63,136 nt of DNA, taken from Oscillospiraceae bacterium (lineage in GTDB: Bacteria > Bacillota_A > Clostridia > Oscillospirales > Oscillospiraceae). This document shows, in pieces, positions 49,519-57,256 of the stretch; position 1 is the stretch's first letter; the number at the start of each line of letters is the position of its first letter. The stretch is taken from positions 1 to 63,136 of the forward strand of contig JAGAFT010000122.1 of the NCBI GenBank assembly GCA_017627975.1, read 5' to 3'. The notes below the pieces were generated by a model. The model was not told the origin of the DNA, did not search any database, and worked only from the letters and a program-made list of their open reading frames with translations. The position numbers and the translations under genes were made by a program.

Positions 49519-50346
49519 ATGAACAGAAAAATCATCAGCATCCTTTGCCTTATCTGCCTGATCTGCAGTATCTCGGCTACCGCCTATGCTCAGAGTGCGC
49601 AGACTACCATCGGAACGGTATGGTTCAATGCAGACGGAAAGACCATGAGCAATGATTTTCAGAAGAACCTTACAGATGCAAATGTGGAAACCGCGCTCAA
49701 AGAACGCCTCAGATCTCTCCAGCCGGGGGATGATGTTACATTTACCATCAACCTTCGAAACGACTACAGCAAGTCGTCCAACTGGTATATGACAAACAGG
49801 ATCGTCTCCTCCTTGGAGGAAGGAGCCGCCAAGGACGGCGCCTATACCTATCATCTGTGGTACAAAAATAACACGTCCGGCAAAGTAACAGAGATTTTTG
49901 ACAGTAATCGTATCGGCGGCGTGATTGCAAAAGAAGGACAAGAAGAGCTTTCTTCCTCGACAGGATTGATGGAAATCAACGATGCGATGAAAGAGGACTA
50001 CGAAAACGATAATAATAAAGGTGAAGAAAAGTATTTCTATCTGGACAATTTGAGCAGAGGCCAGGGCGGGCAGGTGTTCCTGACAATCGAACTGGACGGT
50101 GAGACTCAGGGTAACGATTACCAGGATCGCCTTGCTGATCTGAAGATGAACTTTGCGGTCCAGGTCGAGGATACAAGCACCGGAACTACACCGGGCACTT
50201 CACGCGGTACTGCACCGAGAACAGGCGACGAGCATGACTTGCTGCCTTACTACATTGCCATGATCATCAGCGGGCTGCTGTTCCTGTACTTTGCGCTGGA
50301 TTCTTACACCGACAGACTGTATAAGAAGGGCAGGGGCAGATCATGA
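49519..50346 (+). CDS. Surface protein with PRTGD-type sorting signal
   Basis: This 275-residue protein has a signal peptide (IISILCLICLICSISATAYA), an extracellular beta-rich domain (DVTFTINLRNDYSKSSNWYM), then a Thr/Gly/Pro linker. The end reads PRTGD, a hydrophobic helix (YIAMIISGLLFLYFAL) and a basic tail (RLYKKGRGR), which is the layout of a sortase signal with a variant motif. The start at 49519 lies 9 bases after AGAAGGAGG; earlier ATGs at 49498 and 49510 overlap that site. It is a possible fibre base, and a candidate substrate for either sortase of the locus. Confidence 0.68.
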   Translation: MNRKIISILCLICLICSISATAYAQSAQTTIGTVWFNADGKTMSNDFQKNLTDANVETALKERLRSLQPGDDVTFTINLRNDYSKSSNWYMTNRIVSSLEEGAAKDGAYTYHLWYKNNTSGKVTEIFDSNRIGGVIAKEGQEELSSSTGLMEINDAMKEDYENDNNKGEEKYFYLDNLSRGQGGQVFLTIELDGETQGNDYQDRLADLKMNFAVQVEDTSTGTTPGTSRGTAPRTGDEHDLLPYYIAMIISGLLFLYFALDSYTDRLYKKGRGRS

Positions 50347-51434
50347 AACATGTGAAAAAAGGCTTTGCACTGATCATGATGCTCTGCTTGGTCCTGAGTG
50401 TTGCGGTTCCGGCCTTTGCTGCAGATCCGCCGAAGGACTATTGTAAGATACGCGTTTTCGGCGGGGCACAGCGCCCAGGGCTGATTGAGACCTTCAATGT
50501 TGAACGCTATACGAAGGATTTTAATCTCGGAAGCAAATTGTCAGAATACCTGGGCTCGGATGTAAAAGGAACCAAGTATTATACCAGGAGCACCGTCCGC
50601 GTGAGCGGAGAAGAGGAAGTACTTGAAAAGCTCACGATAAGTGAAGTGGAAAAAGACAAAGACTATGTGCTGACCTATGGTGTAAAGAATCATCTGGTTA
50701 CCTATAAGGTGCAATATGTGGATTCCACAGGGAAAAATATAGCTCCGGAATCTCTCGTTCCCGGTGGTGAGAGTGGCCCATTTATAGCAAACAGCGGTGA
50801 TAAAGTATTTGTTGCTTATGTTGAAATACCTGGTTACCAGCCAGATGCCTATAATAAGGCAAAGACACTGACGAGCGATTATACCTTCGTTTTTGTATAT
50901 ACACGGATACCGGCAGCGGCCACGACCACAACGACCACAACGACCACAACCGGTGGCGGCGGAGTGGCGATTGCCGGCGGAGCGGCGGCAAATGCCAATG
51001 CAAACGCCAACGCGGCCAACAACGCCAACGCGAACAACCCGAATGCGGCGAACAACCCGAACGCGAACAACGCGGCCAACAACACCGCGAACAATCCGGC
51101 AGGGAACACGCCCGCCAACGGCACACAGCCGGTCAACCCGGCTACACCGGCCACACCGGCGGCGCCGCTTGAAATGATCGATGAGGACGAAGTGCCTTTG
51201 GCCGTGCCGCAGATCCCGGGTGTGGGAACCGTGAAGGTTCCGGACGCACCGAAGGTGATCGAGTCGACGCAGGGCGACAGGCTGCCCAACTGGGCTTTGA
51301 TTGCTGGCACGGTGCTTCTGGTCGGACTGATCGCGATGCTGTACTGGTATCTGCTGTTCTATCGCAAGAAGAAAAAGTATGCCAGCATCGGCGAGGATTT
51401 TGAAATCCTCGGATACGAGGATGATGACTTTTAA
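50343..51434 (+). CDS. MucBP-like, Asn/Ala-rich membrane-anchored protein
   Basis: This 363-residue protein has a signal peptide ending AFA and an N-terminal beta domain (YCKIRVFGGAQRPG). A MucBP-type segment follows (VTYKVQYVDSTGKNIAPE, YVEIPGYQPDAY). Then come a run of ten Thr, a Gly/Ala patch and a repetitive Asn/Ala/Pro stretch of about 60 residues (ANNPNANNAANNTANNPAGN). A single helix (WALIAGTVLLVGLIAMLYWY), a Lys-rich stop and a short acidic tail end the chain. There is no sortase motif, so it stays membrane bound. The flexible stretch may span the wall and hold a fibre away from the membrane. Confidence 0.72.
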   Translation: MKHVKKGFALIMMLCLVLSVAVPAFAADPPKDYCKIRVFGGAQRPGLIETFNVERYTKDFNLGSKLSEYLGSDVKGTKYYTRSTVRVSGEEEVLEKLTISEVEKDKDYVLTYGVKNHLVTYKVQYVDSTGKNIAPESLVPGGESGPFIANSGDKVFVAYVEIPGYQPDAYNKAKTLTSDYTFVFVYTRIPAAATTTTTTTTTTGGGGVAIAGGAAANANANANAANNANANNPNAANNPNANNAANNTANNPAGNTPANGTQPVNPATPATPAAPLEMIDEDEVPLAVPQIPGVGTVKVPDAPKVIESTQGDRLPNWALIAGTVLLVGLIAMLYWYLLFYRKKKKYASIGEDFEILGYEDDDF

Positions 51435-51448
51435 GGAGCACCGCATCA

Positions 51449-52075
51449 ATGGCAGACAGTAGGACGTCCTATTCACGGCGCCCGATCAAAAAGGGCGGGA
51501 TGTTTATTCCCGCCCTTTGCAATGTTATCGGGACGCTGATTCTGATTGCCGTGATCGCCACAAGCATTCCGCTGGCGGTCCCGGCATTGCTTGGTTATGA
51601 AATCTATAATGTCACCAGCGGAAGCATGGAGCCGACGCTCCCCGTGGGAAGCGTTATTTATGTAAAACCGGTCGAGCCGGAAACGGTTCAGGAAGGGGAC
51701 ATTATCGCGTTTTATGTAGATGCCGTGGTTGTGACCCACCGCGTGGTGGAAAACCGCTTTGTCGAAGGCGAATTTGTCACCAAAGGCGACGCAAACGAGA
51801 TGGAAGACTTCAGCAATGCGCACTATCGCGACCTGGTAGGCGTTGTGAAATATCACTTCCCCTATCTCGGCAACTACCTGATGATCTATTCCAATCAGAT
51901 CACGAAGGTCTACCTTATGGTTCTTGCGTTCTGCGGCGTCATGTTCAACATCCTGGCCGGGCAGATGCGCAGGCGCGCGGAAGAGAAATTCCGCGAACAG
52001 GTGGAACGCTGGGAGCGGCGGCAGGCCGCACGCAACAGGGCCGAGATGGAGGAGATCCGGAAACAGAGCCGTTGA
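51449..52075 (+). CDS. SipW-type signal peptidase (Ser/His type)
   Basis: This 208-residue membrane enzyme has a first helix at about 24-48, then nucleophile Ser59 (VTSGSMEPTLPVGS) and His97 (VVVTHRVV) where bacterial type I enzymes have Lys. This Ser/His form is the archaeal/ER-like class that includes Bacillus SipW, which processes TasA. KGDANEMED is the conserved region after it. A second helix (about 150-170) and a basic, charged tail follow. Placed 14 bases after the Asn-rich protein gene, it is the expected processing enzyme for the two TasA-like products upstream. Confidence 0.9.
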   Translation: MADSRTSYSRRPIKKGGMFIPALCNVIGTLILIAVIATSIPLAVPALLGYEIYNVTSGSMEPTLPVGSVIYVKPVEPETVQEGDIIAFYVDAVVVTHRVVENRFVEGEFVTKGDANEMEDFSNAHYRDLVGVVKYHFPYLGNYLMIYSNQITKVYLMVLAFCGVMFNILAGQMRRRAEEKFREQVERWERRQAARNRAEMEEIRKQSR

Positions 52076-52095
52076 GATAATGGAGGAATGCAATT

Positions 52096-52368
52096 ATGAT
52101 GTATCCTTTTATGACACTGAATGACGATACAGAAATCACTCATTCCGAGATGAAAGAGAATGGGAGAGTAAAAGTCTATATCGAAACTCCGGACGAGAAA
52201 GACGGCTTTCATAATGCAGTCTGCTGGCTGCCGGCCTACCAATGGGAAAACATCAATGGATATTCAGAAGAAGAGATGGCTTTTTTCCAGAAGCTGATCC
52301 AGAACAATGCACATGCGATTCTGGAGTTTTCTCAGGACGGAGGAGTTCTCCATGCCTCAAATTTTTAG
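52096..52368 (+). CDS. Small conserved hypothetical, partner of DUF4160 gene
   Basis: This 90-residue acidic protein (MMYPFMTLNDDTEITHSEM, then VCWLPAYQWENINGYSEEEM) has no signal peptide. I have seen similar small proteins in Clostridia but know no function. It overlaps the DUF4160 gene by 17 bases, and the pair is AT-richer than the surroundings, like many toxin-antitoxin-like cassettes. It interrupts the surface locus between SipW and sortase B. Confidence 0.6.
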   Translation: MMYPFMTLNDDTEITHSEMKENGRVKVYIETPDEKDGFHNAVCWLPAYQWENINGYSEEEMAFFQKLIQNNAHAILEFSQDGGVLHASNF

Positions 52369-52630
52369 AATTGGACCGTATATTGTATATTTCTGGTCTA
52401 ATGAGAACAATCCGCTGGAACCGGTACATGTACATGTTGCAGAAGGAAGAGCATCAGCAAATGCGACAAAACTTTGGATTACGCGGTCGAGAAAAGTGAT
52501 ACTGTGCAATAACAACTCCAAAATTCCTGACCTGACTCTCCGAAGAATAATGCGAGTGATAGAAGGCAACACGGACTACATTGTAGAGCGATGGCAGGAT
52601 CAGTTTGGCGAAATCACTTATTATTGCTGA
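52352..52630 (+). CDS. DUF4160 domain protein
   Basis: This 92-residue protein starts MPQIFRIGPYIVYFWSNE and contains PVHVHVAEGRASA, the DUF4160 signature with the HVHV strand. Family members are usually paired with a small partner (often DUF2442) and have been suggested to act as toxin-antitoxin pairs. Here the partner is a different small protein. Start chosen at 52352, where GGAGG lies upstream. Function uncertain. Confidence 0.75.
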   Translation: MPQIFRIGPYIVYFWSNENNPLEPVHVHVAEGRASANATKLWITRSRKVILCNNNSKIPDLTLRRIMRVIEGNTDYIVERWQDQFGEITYYC

Positions 52631-52636
52631 AATATT

Positions 52637-52675
52637 ACGCCGGGCGCTCCGTCGAGATCGCCCGGCGTCTTTTTA
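52637..52675 (+). terminator. Terminator before the sortase B gene
   Basis: A 10-bp stem ACGCCGGGCG/CGCCCGGCGT with a 12-base loop, followed by CTTTTTAC. Confidence 0.85.
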
Positions 52676-52802
52676 CATTAGAAATATCGAGTTTTAGACA
52701 AAAGGTTGCCACGCTTCTGCCTTTTCACAAATCAGTACTCTTGGCAAACCGGGTGGAATGTGGTATTGTACAAATATCAAGCAATGACACGGAGAAGACA
52801 CT

Positions 52803-53630
52803 ATGTGGAAGAAAATACGAAGAGTCCTGATGATTGTCCTTGGGGCGATCTTCCTGTTCTGCGGCGGAACGGTGGCGGTGGTACAGCACCAATACGCCGT
52901 GAGCAAGCGCCTCTACCGTGCGGCCTCGGACACGTTCACCTCGCCGGTCGCGGCGGCCGCGGAACCGACGCCCGTGCCCGCGCCGACAGAGACCGAGAAA
53001 CCCTCCCGTCTCAACGACGGCGTATACCGCCTGCCGGAGAACGCGCCGATCAAGGTCGACTTTGAAGCCCTCATGAAGATTAACCCCGATGTGGACGGGT
53101 GGATCTACTGCCCGGGTACGGTGATCGACTATCCGGTGATGCACGGCAAGACCAACGACACCTACCTCCACCACAGCTATGACAAGACCTACAACGCGTC
53201 CGGTTCAATCTTTATAGACGAGCGGAACCAGAGAAACTACGCCGATCCGGTGACGATCCTCTACGGACACCACATGGCCAGCGGCGCGATGTTCGCAACG
53301 CTGGAGTGGTGGCAGCTCGGAAGCTACCGCGAGGAGCACCCCGTCATGTGGCTTCTGACCCCGGATCAGGACTACAAGGTCGAGCTCTACAGCGCCTACA
53401 CCACCTCGGCCTACAGCGATACCTATGCGATCCCGGTGCCCGGTTCGGACCCGTCGCAGTATCTCTGGATGGCGGAGTCCTCGTCCGACTGGCACATCAA
53501 CCCGGATCTGGACCCCAATGCGCACTACATCGTCATGTCGACCTGCGCCTATGTCTTTGAGGATGCGCGTTCGGTGCTGCACGGCAAGCTGATGCCGGTG
53601 ATGACCGCGGGCGGCGTTCCGATCGAATAA
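52803..53630 (+). CDS. Class B sortase
   Basis: Class B sortases attach selected proteins, such as haem-uptake proteins or pilus bases, to the wall. The 275-residue enzyme has an N-terminal helix (8-27), an Ala/Pro/Thr linker and a catalytic domain: ALMKINPDVDGWIYCPGT (class B block), LYGHHMASGAMF (His at 156/157), IVMSTCAYVFEDAR (Cys248, Arg in the same block). It has its own short upstream region after a terminator, so it may be transcribed separately from the fibre operon. Substrate candidates nearby are the LPQTG adhesin and the PRTGD protein. Confidence 0.9.
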   Translation: MWKKIRRVLMIVLGAIFLFCGGTVAVVQHQYAVSKRLYRAASDTFTSPVAAAAEPTPVPAPTETEKPSRLNDGVYRLPENAPIKVDFEALMKINPDVDGWIYCPGTVIDYPVMHGKTNDTYLHHSYDKTYNASGSIFIDERNQRNYADPVTILYGHHMASGAMFATLEWWQLGSYREEHPVMWLLTPDQDYKVELYSAYTTSAYSDTYAIPVPGSDPSQYLWMAESSSDWHINPDLDPNAHYIVMSTCAYVFEDARSVLHGKLMPVMTAGGVPIE

Positions 53631-53655
53631 AAAACGGAATACAAAGAGCATGAAG

Positions 53656-53692
53656 CACCTTCTGTCGGAAGACGACAGAGGGTGTTTTTTTG
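53656..53692 (+). terminator. Terminator after the sortase B gene
   Basis: A 12-bp stem CACCTTCTGTCG/CGACAGAGGGTG with a GAAGA loop, followed by a run of T. Confidence 0.9.
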
Positions 53693-53775
53693 CGGAAAAA
53701 GTTTTTTAACGGTTGCACAGCCTGACACCTTTAGCGCCTACAGTACAGCCAAGATCTGAAAGGGCGGGTGAGCGG

Positions 53776-55230
53776 GTGGATTCAGCGGAGGCGGCGGAAC
53801 GAAAGCAGGACATCGCCACGGAAGCCGAAGCGTTTCGCTTCCTGAGCGACGTGATGCGCGGAACGCTCACGGAACCCGGCGGGAAAACGGTCTCGGTCGG
53901 GGACCGCCTGAAGGCCTGTAGCGGCCTCCTGAAGCTCTTTGAGATCCATGAAGAAGAGAGCGCTGCCGGAGAACGGGAACTTGCCCTGGCCGCGGCGTCC
54001 GAGCGGATCGGACGGAGCATCGCGCCGGGCTTTGCGCCGGTGCTGGGGGACGTGCTGGTCCACGGACACACCCACTATGATCTCCCGGGCGGCCGCGGAA
54101 GCATGAAGAGCAGCTTTGTATCCCTGGCGGTGGTGTATCTGCTGATGCTGGAGAAAGAAGCCCATGCCCTGGTCCTGCGGAAGGTGGCCAACACCATGCG
54201 CGACTCGGTCTATGCCCAGTATCTCTGGGCCCTGGAACAGCTGGGCGTGCAGCAGTTCTTCGACTGCAGACTCAGCCCGATGGAGCTGGTCTTTCGGCCC
54301 ACCGGACAGAAGATCCTCTTCCGCGGGGCGGACGACCCCATGAAGATCAAGTCCATCAAGGTCCCCTTCGGAAGCATCGCGGTGACCCACTTTGAGGAAA
54401 AGGACCAATTTGCCGGACGGGCGGAGATCCGGACCATTCTCCAGTCCACCATGCGCGGAGGGGAGCGGTTCTGGAACTTCGAGAGCTACAACCCGCCGCT
54501 CAGCCGGGACAACTGGGCCAACCTTGATTCGGCCCTGGAGCGCCCGGACCGGCTCTGCCACCGGAGCACCTATCTGGAGGCGCCGCGGGAATGGCTGGGC
54601 GAGCAGTTTATCGCCGAGGCCGAGAGCCTGAGGGACAGCGATGAGCGGGCGTACCGGCATGAGTACCTGGGGCTTGCGGTCGGGACGGGCGGAAACGTCT
54701 TCGAGCATCTTGAGCTGAGAGAAATTTCCGACGGGGAAGTGAAACGCTTTGACCGGATCTATATGGGCGTGGACTGGGGCTTTGCGCCGGATCCCTTTGC
54801 CTTCGTCCGGCTGCACTATGACCCGGCGCGGGAGACGATCTTTCTCATCGACGAGCTCTATGTGCGGCGGCAGACCAACAGCGAGACCGCCGCGGAGCTG
54901 CTGCGGCGGGGCTGGCAGGACGGTGTCATCACCTGTGACAGTGCCGAGCCGAAGAGCGTGGCGGACTATCGAAGCCTCGGGCTCAACGCGCGGATGGCGG
55001 TGAAGGGGCCGGGCAGTGTGGAGTACGGGATGAAATGGCTGCAGGGCCGTAAGATCGTGATCGACCGGAGACGCACGCCGGAGGCCTGCCGCGAGTTCTG
55101 CGGCTATGAGTTCGAGCGGGACCGGGACGGAAACTTCATCTCCGGCTATCCCGACCGGGACAACCACACGATCGATGCGGTGCGCTACGCGCTGGAGAGA
55201 GTGTACGGGAAGTACAGATCAAGGGCGTGA
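53776..55230 (+). CDS. Phage terminase large subunit with small-subunit-like N terminus
   Basis: The terminase packages phage DNA. The ATPase has Walker A GGRGSMKSS at about residue 105 and a PBSX/SPP1-type pattern (HGHTHYDLPGGRG), then the RNase H-like nuclease (YMGVDWGFAPDPFAFV, HTIDAVRYALERVYG). The first 70 residues (FRFLSDVMRGTL, VGDRLKACSGLLKLF) look like the C-terminal part of a terminase small subunit, suggesting a fusion. Start placed at the GTG of 53776, with a GGGCGG upstream; an in-frame TTG at 53713 would add 21 residues. It begins about 85 bases after the sortase terminator. Confidence 0.85.
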   Translation: MDSAEAAERKQDIATEAEAFRFLSDVMRGTLTEPGGKTVSVGDRLKACSGLLKLFEIHEEESAAGERELALAAASERIGRSIAPGFAPVLGDVLVHGHTHYDLPGGRGSMKSSFVSLAVVYLLMLEKEAHALVLRKVANTMRDSVYAQYLWALEQLGVQQFFDCRLSPMELVFRPTGQKILFRGADDPMKIKSIKVPFGSIAVTHFEEKDQFAGRAEIRTILQSTMRGGERFWNFESYNPPLSRDNWANLDSALERPDRLCHRSTYLEAPREWLGEQFIAEAESLRDSDERAYRHEYLGLAVGTGGNVFEHLELREISDGEVKRFDRIYMGVDWGFAPDPFAFVRLHYDPARETIFLIDELYVRRQTNSETAAELLRRGWQDGVITCDSAEPKSVADYRSLGLNARMAVKGPGSVEYGMKWLQGRKIVIDRRRTPEACREFCGYEFERDRDGNFISGYPDRDNHTIDAVRYALERVYGKYRSRA

Positions 55231-55250
55231 GGAATTGGGAAGACAAAGGG

Positions 55251-55315
55251 GGGGAGACAGAGGGACGGTTCTTCTGTCTGGCCGCAGACAGCAAGAACCG
55301 TCCCTGCTGTCTTCC
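55251..55315. repeat. REP-like hairpin element 1
   Basis: A long near-perfect inverted repeat. Arms AGGGACGGTTCTT/AAGAACCGTCCCT (55261-55273, 55293-55305) enclose CTGTCTG/CAGACAG, with outer GACAG/CTGTC. The GGGACGGTTCTT core is a recurrent small hairpin repeat in Clostridia, as far as I recall linked to REP-associated transposases. It lies between terminase and portal genes with no T-run, so it is not an ordinary terminator. Confidence 0.7.
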
Positions 55316-55346
55316 CTGGGCACTCTGTCTTCCTGGGGGGGGCTAA

Positions 55347-56660
55347 ATGAGAGAAGAGATTTATCGGAAGCTGAGTGAGCTGGGCTTTCCGAACGGCGGC
55401 GACGGCGGGACAGAGGAGCTGCTTTCGCTCTGGCGCGGCTGGTACGAGGGGAACGTGAGGCACTTTCACAGTTACCGGGTCTACAACGGCCAGAAGCGCG
55501 TCCTCTGCCGCCGGGCGGGCCTCGGCATGGCGAAGAAGGTCTGCGAGGACTGGGCCAACCTCCTGATGAACGAGCGGGTGCGCATCCGCGTGGAGGGAGA
55601 GCGGGAACAGGGCTTCGTGGACGGAATCCTGCGGGAGAACAGCTTCTTCCTGATGGCCAACCGCATGCAGGAGCACAAGGCGGCGCTGGGGACCGCGGCA
55701 TACGTCCCCCGGGTAACCGACGGAAAAATCCGCATCGACTTCCTACCGGCAGAGGGAATTCTGCCGATGAGCTGGGAGAACGGGCGGGTGACGGACTGTG
55801 CCTTTGCAAGCGTGCAGAGGCGGGGCGACCGCGACCTGCTGTATCTTCAGGTGCACCACCGGACGGACGGCGGGTATCGGATTGAAAACCTGCTTTTCGA
55901 CACGGAGGGAGACCGCCTGGAGCGGCTGAACCCGGCGGAGGTGCCGGGCTTTGGGGAGATCCCGGAGACGGTGTACACCGGCCGGGCGGAGCGGAGCTTT
56001 GTCCTGGACCGGATGAACATCGTGAACAACCTGGACCCCGCCTCCCCGATGGGGCTGTCGGTGTTTGCCAATGCGGTGGATCAGCTGCGCGGGGCGGATG
56101 TGGCCTATGACAGCTATGTCAACGAGTTTATCCTCGGGAAAAAGCGGATCATGCTCAAGCCGGAGGCCACGAAGGACTTCGACGGGGCGCCGCTCTTCGA
56201 CGCCGATGAGCTGGCCTTCTACATCCTGCCGGAGGATTCGGGAAACGAGAGCATCATCAAGGAAATCGACATGACGCTGCGCACGGCGGAGCACCATGAG
56301 GGAATCCAGGACATGCTGAACCTGCTGGGGCTCAAGTGCGGCTTCGGAGAACAGCACTACCGCTTTGAGCGGGGGAGCGTGCTCACGGCGACCCAGGTGA
56401 TCAGCGAGAACAGCGCCCTGTACCGGAATGTCCGGCGGCACGAGCTGATCCTGGAGGCCGCGCTGCGGGAGCTGATCGCGATTCTTCTTCGGATGGGAAA
56501 CGACCACTTCGCGCTCGGCCTGCGGGAAGAGGCGGAGGTCACGGTCGATTTCGACGACAGCATCATTGAGGACCGCAGCAGGGAGTTCGAGCGCGACTGT
56601 CGCATGCTGGAGCTGGGCGTACTGGGGAAGGAGGAGTTTCGGAAAAGGTGGAAAGAATAA
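55347..56660 (+). CDS. Phage portal protein (SPP1 gp6-like)
   Basis: The portal forms the ring at the capsid vertex through which DNA passes. The 437-residue protein has the family features: MAKKVCEDWANLLMNERVRI in the wing, GTAAYVPRVTDGKIRIDFL in the beta part, PMGLSVFANAVDQLRGADVA before the crown helix, and TATQVISENSALYRNVRRHE in the stem. Placement between terminase and scaffold is standard. The 3' end runs into a heptamer-rich repeat. Confidence 0.88.
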   Translation: MREEIYRKLSELGFPNGGDGGTEELLSLWRGWYEGNVRHFHSYRVYNGQKRVLCRRAGLGMAKKVCEDWANLLMNERVRIRVEGEREQGFVDGILRENSFFLMANRMQEHKAALGTAAYVPRVTDGKIRIDFLPAEGILPMSWENGRVTDCAFASVQRRGDRDLLYLQVHHRTDGGYRIENLLFDTEGDRLERLNPAEVPGFGEIPETVYTGRAERSFVLDRMNIVNNLDPASPMGLSVFANAVDQLRGADVAYDSYVNEFILGKKRIMLKPEATKDFDGAPLFDADELAFYILPEDSGNESIIKEIDMTLRTAEHHEGIQDMLNLLGLKCGFGEQHYRFERGSVLTATQVISENSALYRNVRRHELILEAALRELIAILLRMGNDHFALGLREEAEVTVDFDDSIIEDRSREFERDCRMLELGVLGKEEFRKRWKE

Positions 56661-56716
56661 AGAACAAAGTGCAGAGTGCAGAGTGAAAAGTGGAAAGAAC
56701 AAAGTGCAAAATACAA
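56661..56716 (+). repeat. Heptamer-type A-rich repeat, copy 1
   Basis: A run of near-heptamers of the AAAGTGC/AGAGTGC/AAAGTGG type between portal and scaffold genes, non-coding. Related tracts occur at 59292-59379 and 62673-62696. Confidence 0.65.
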
Positions 56717-56746
56717 TAAAAACGGCGAGTCGGAAGGAGGAAAACG

Positions 56747-57238
56747 ATGAACCCAGAGACGGATGAGATTGTAAGAACGGAAGAAGAAAGCGGAACGGAG
56801 ACCGGGGTCACGGAGGCCGAAGCTTTGGGCGGCGAAGAGCAGAACGAGGCCGCTTCGGCGGGAAGAACGCCGGGAAAAACGGCTTCGGACAGCCCCGAAG
56901 CCGCCGGAGCGGGAAGGAAGGACGGCCCGGCCGCCGGAGCGCGGGACACAGCGGAGGAACTTCGGGCCGCACTCACCCGGGCCCGGGAACGGGTGACCCA
57001 GCTGGAGAGAGAAAGGGCCCTGCTTTCGCAGGGCGTACCGGAAGAGGACCTGGACTATTACGTGTTCAAGATCGGGAAACTGGTCAGCGAGGAGAAGGAC
57101 TTTGCGACGGCGGCGAAAGAATTCCTGAAGCAGCACCGTTCAGCCGCGCCGCGCAATACCGGGGCGAGCCTGGCCGGCAGAACCGCGAGACCCCGCAGCA
57201 CCAATGAAACGATGAACCGCATTCTCAGAGGAAACTAA
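56747..57238 (+). CDS. Phage capsid scaffold protein (DUF4355-like)
   Basis: This 163-residue protein has an acidic disordered N terminus, a central coiled coil (LRAALTRARERVTQLERERA), the block LLSQGVPEEDLDYYVFKIGK, and a basic tail ending TNETMNRILRG. Capsid scaffolds of this type guide assembly and then leave or are cleaved. Placement just before the major capsid gene supports the call. Confidence 0.8.
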   Translation: MNPETDEIVRTEEESGTETGVTEAEALGGEEQNEAASAGRTPGKTASDSPEAAGAGRKDGPAAGARDTAEELRAALTRARERVTQLERERALLSQGVPEEDLDYYVFKIGKLVSEEKDFATAAKEFLKQHRSAAPRNTGASLAGRTARPRSTNETMNRILRGN

Positions 57239-57256
57239 AGAAAAGAGGTAACTATT

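Noticed and set aside
50920..50955. Short tandem repeat that resembles a repeat array
   Set aside because: It encodes the Thr run of the membrane anchor protein, with no spacers; it is not a CRISPR array.
53782..55167. Open frame of 461 codons antisense to terminase
   Set aside because: Terminase motifs are complete on the plus strand; the antisense frame has no start signal or domain.
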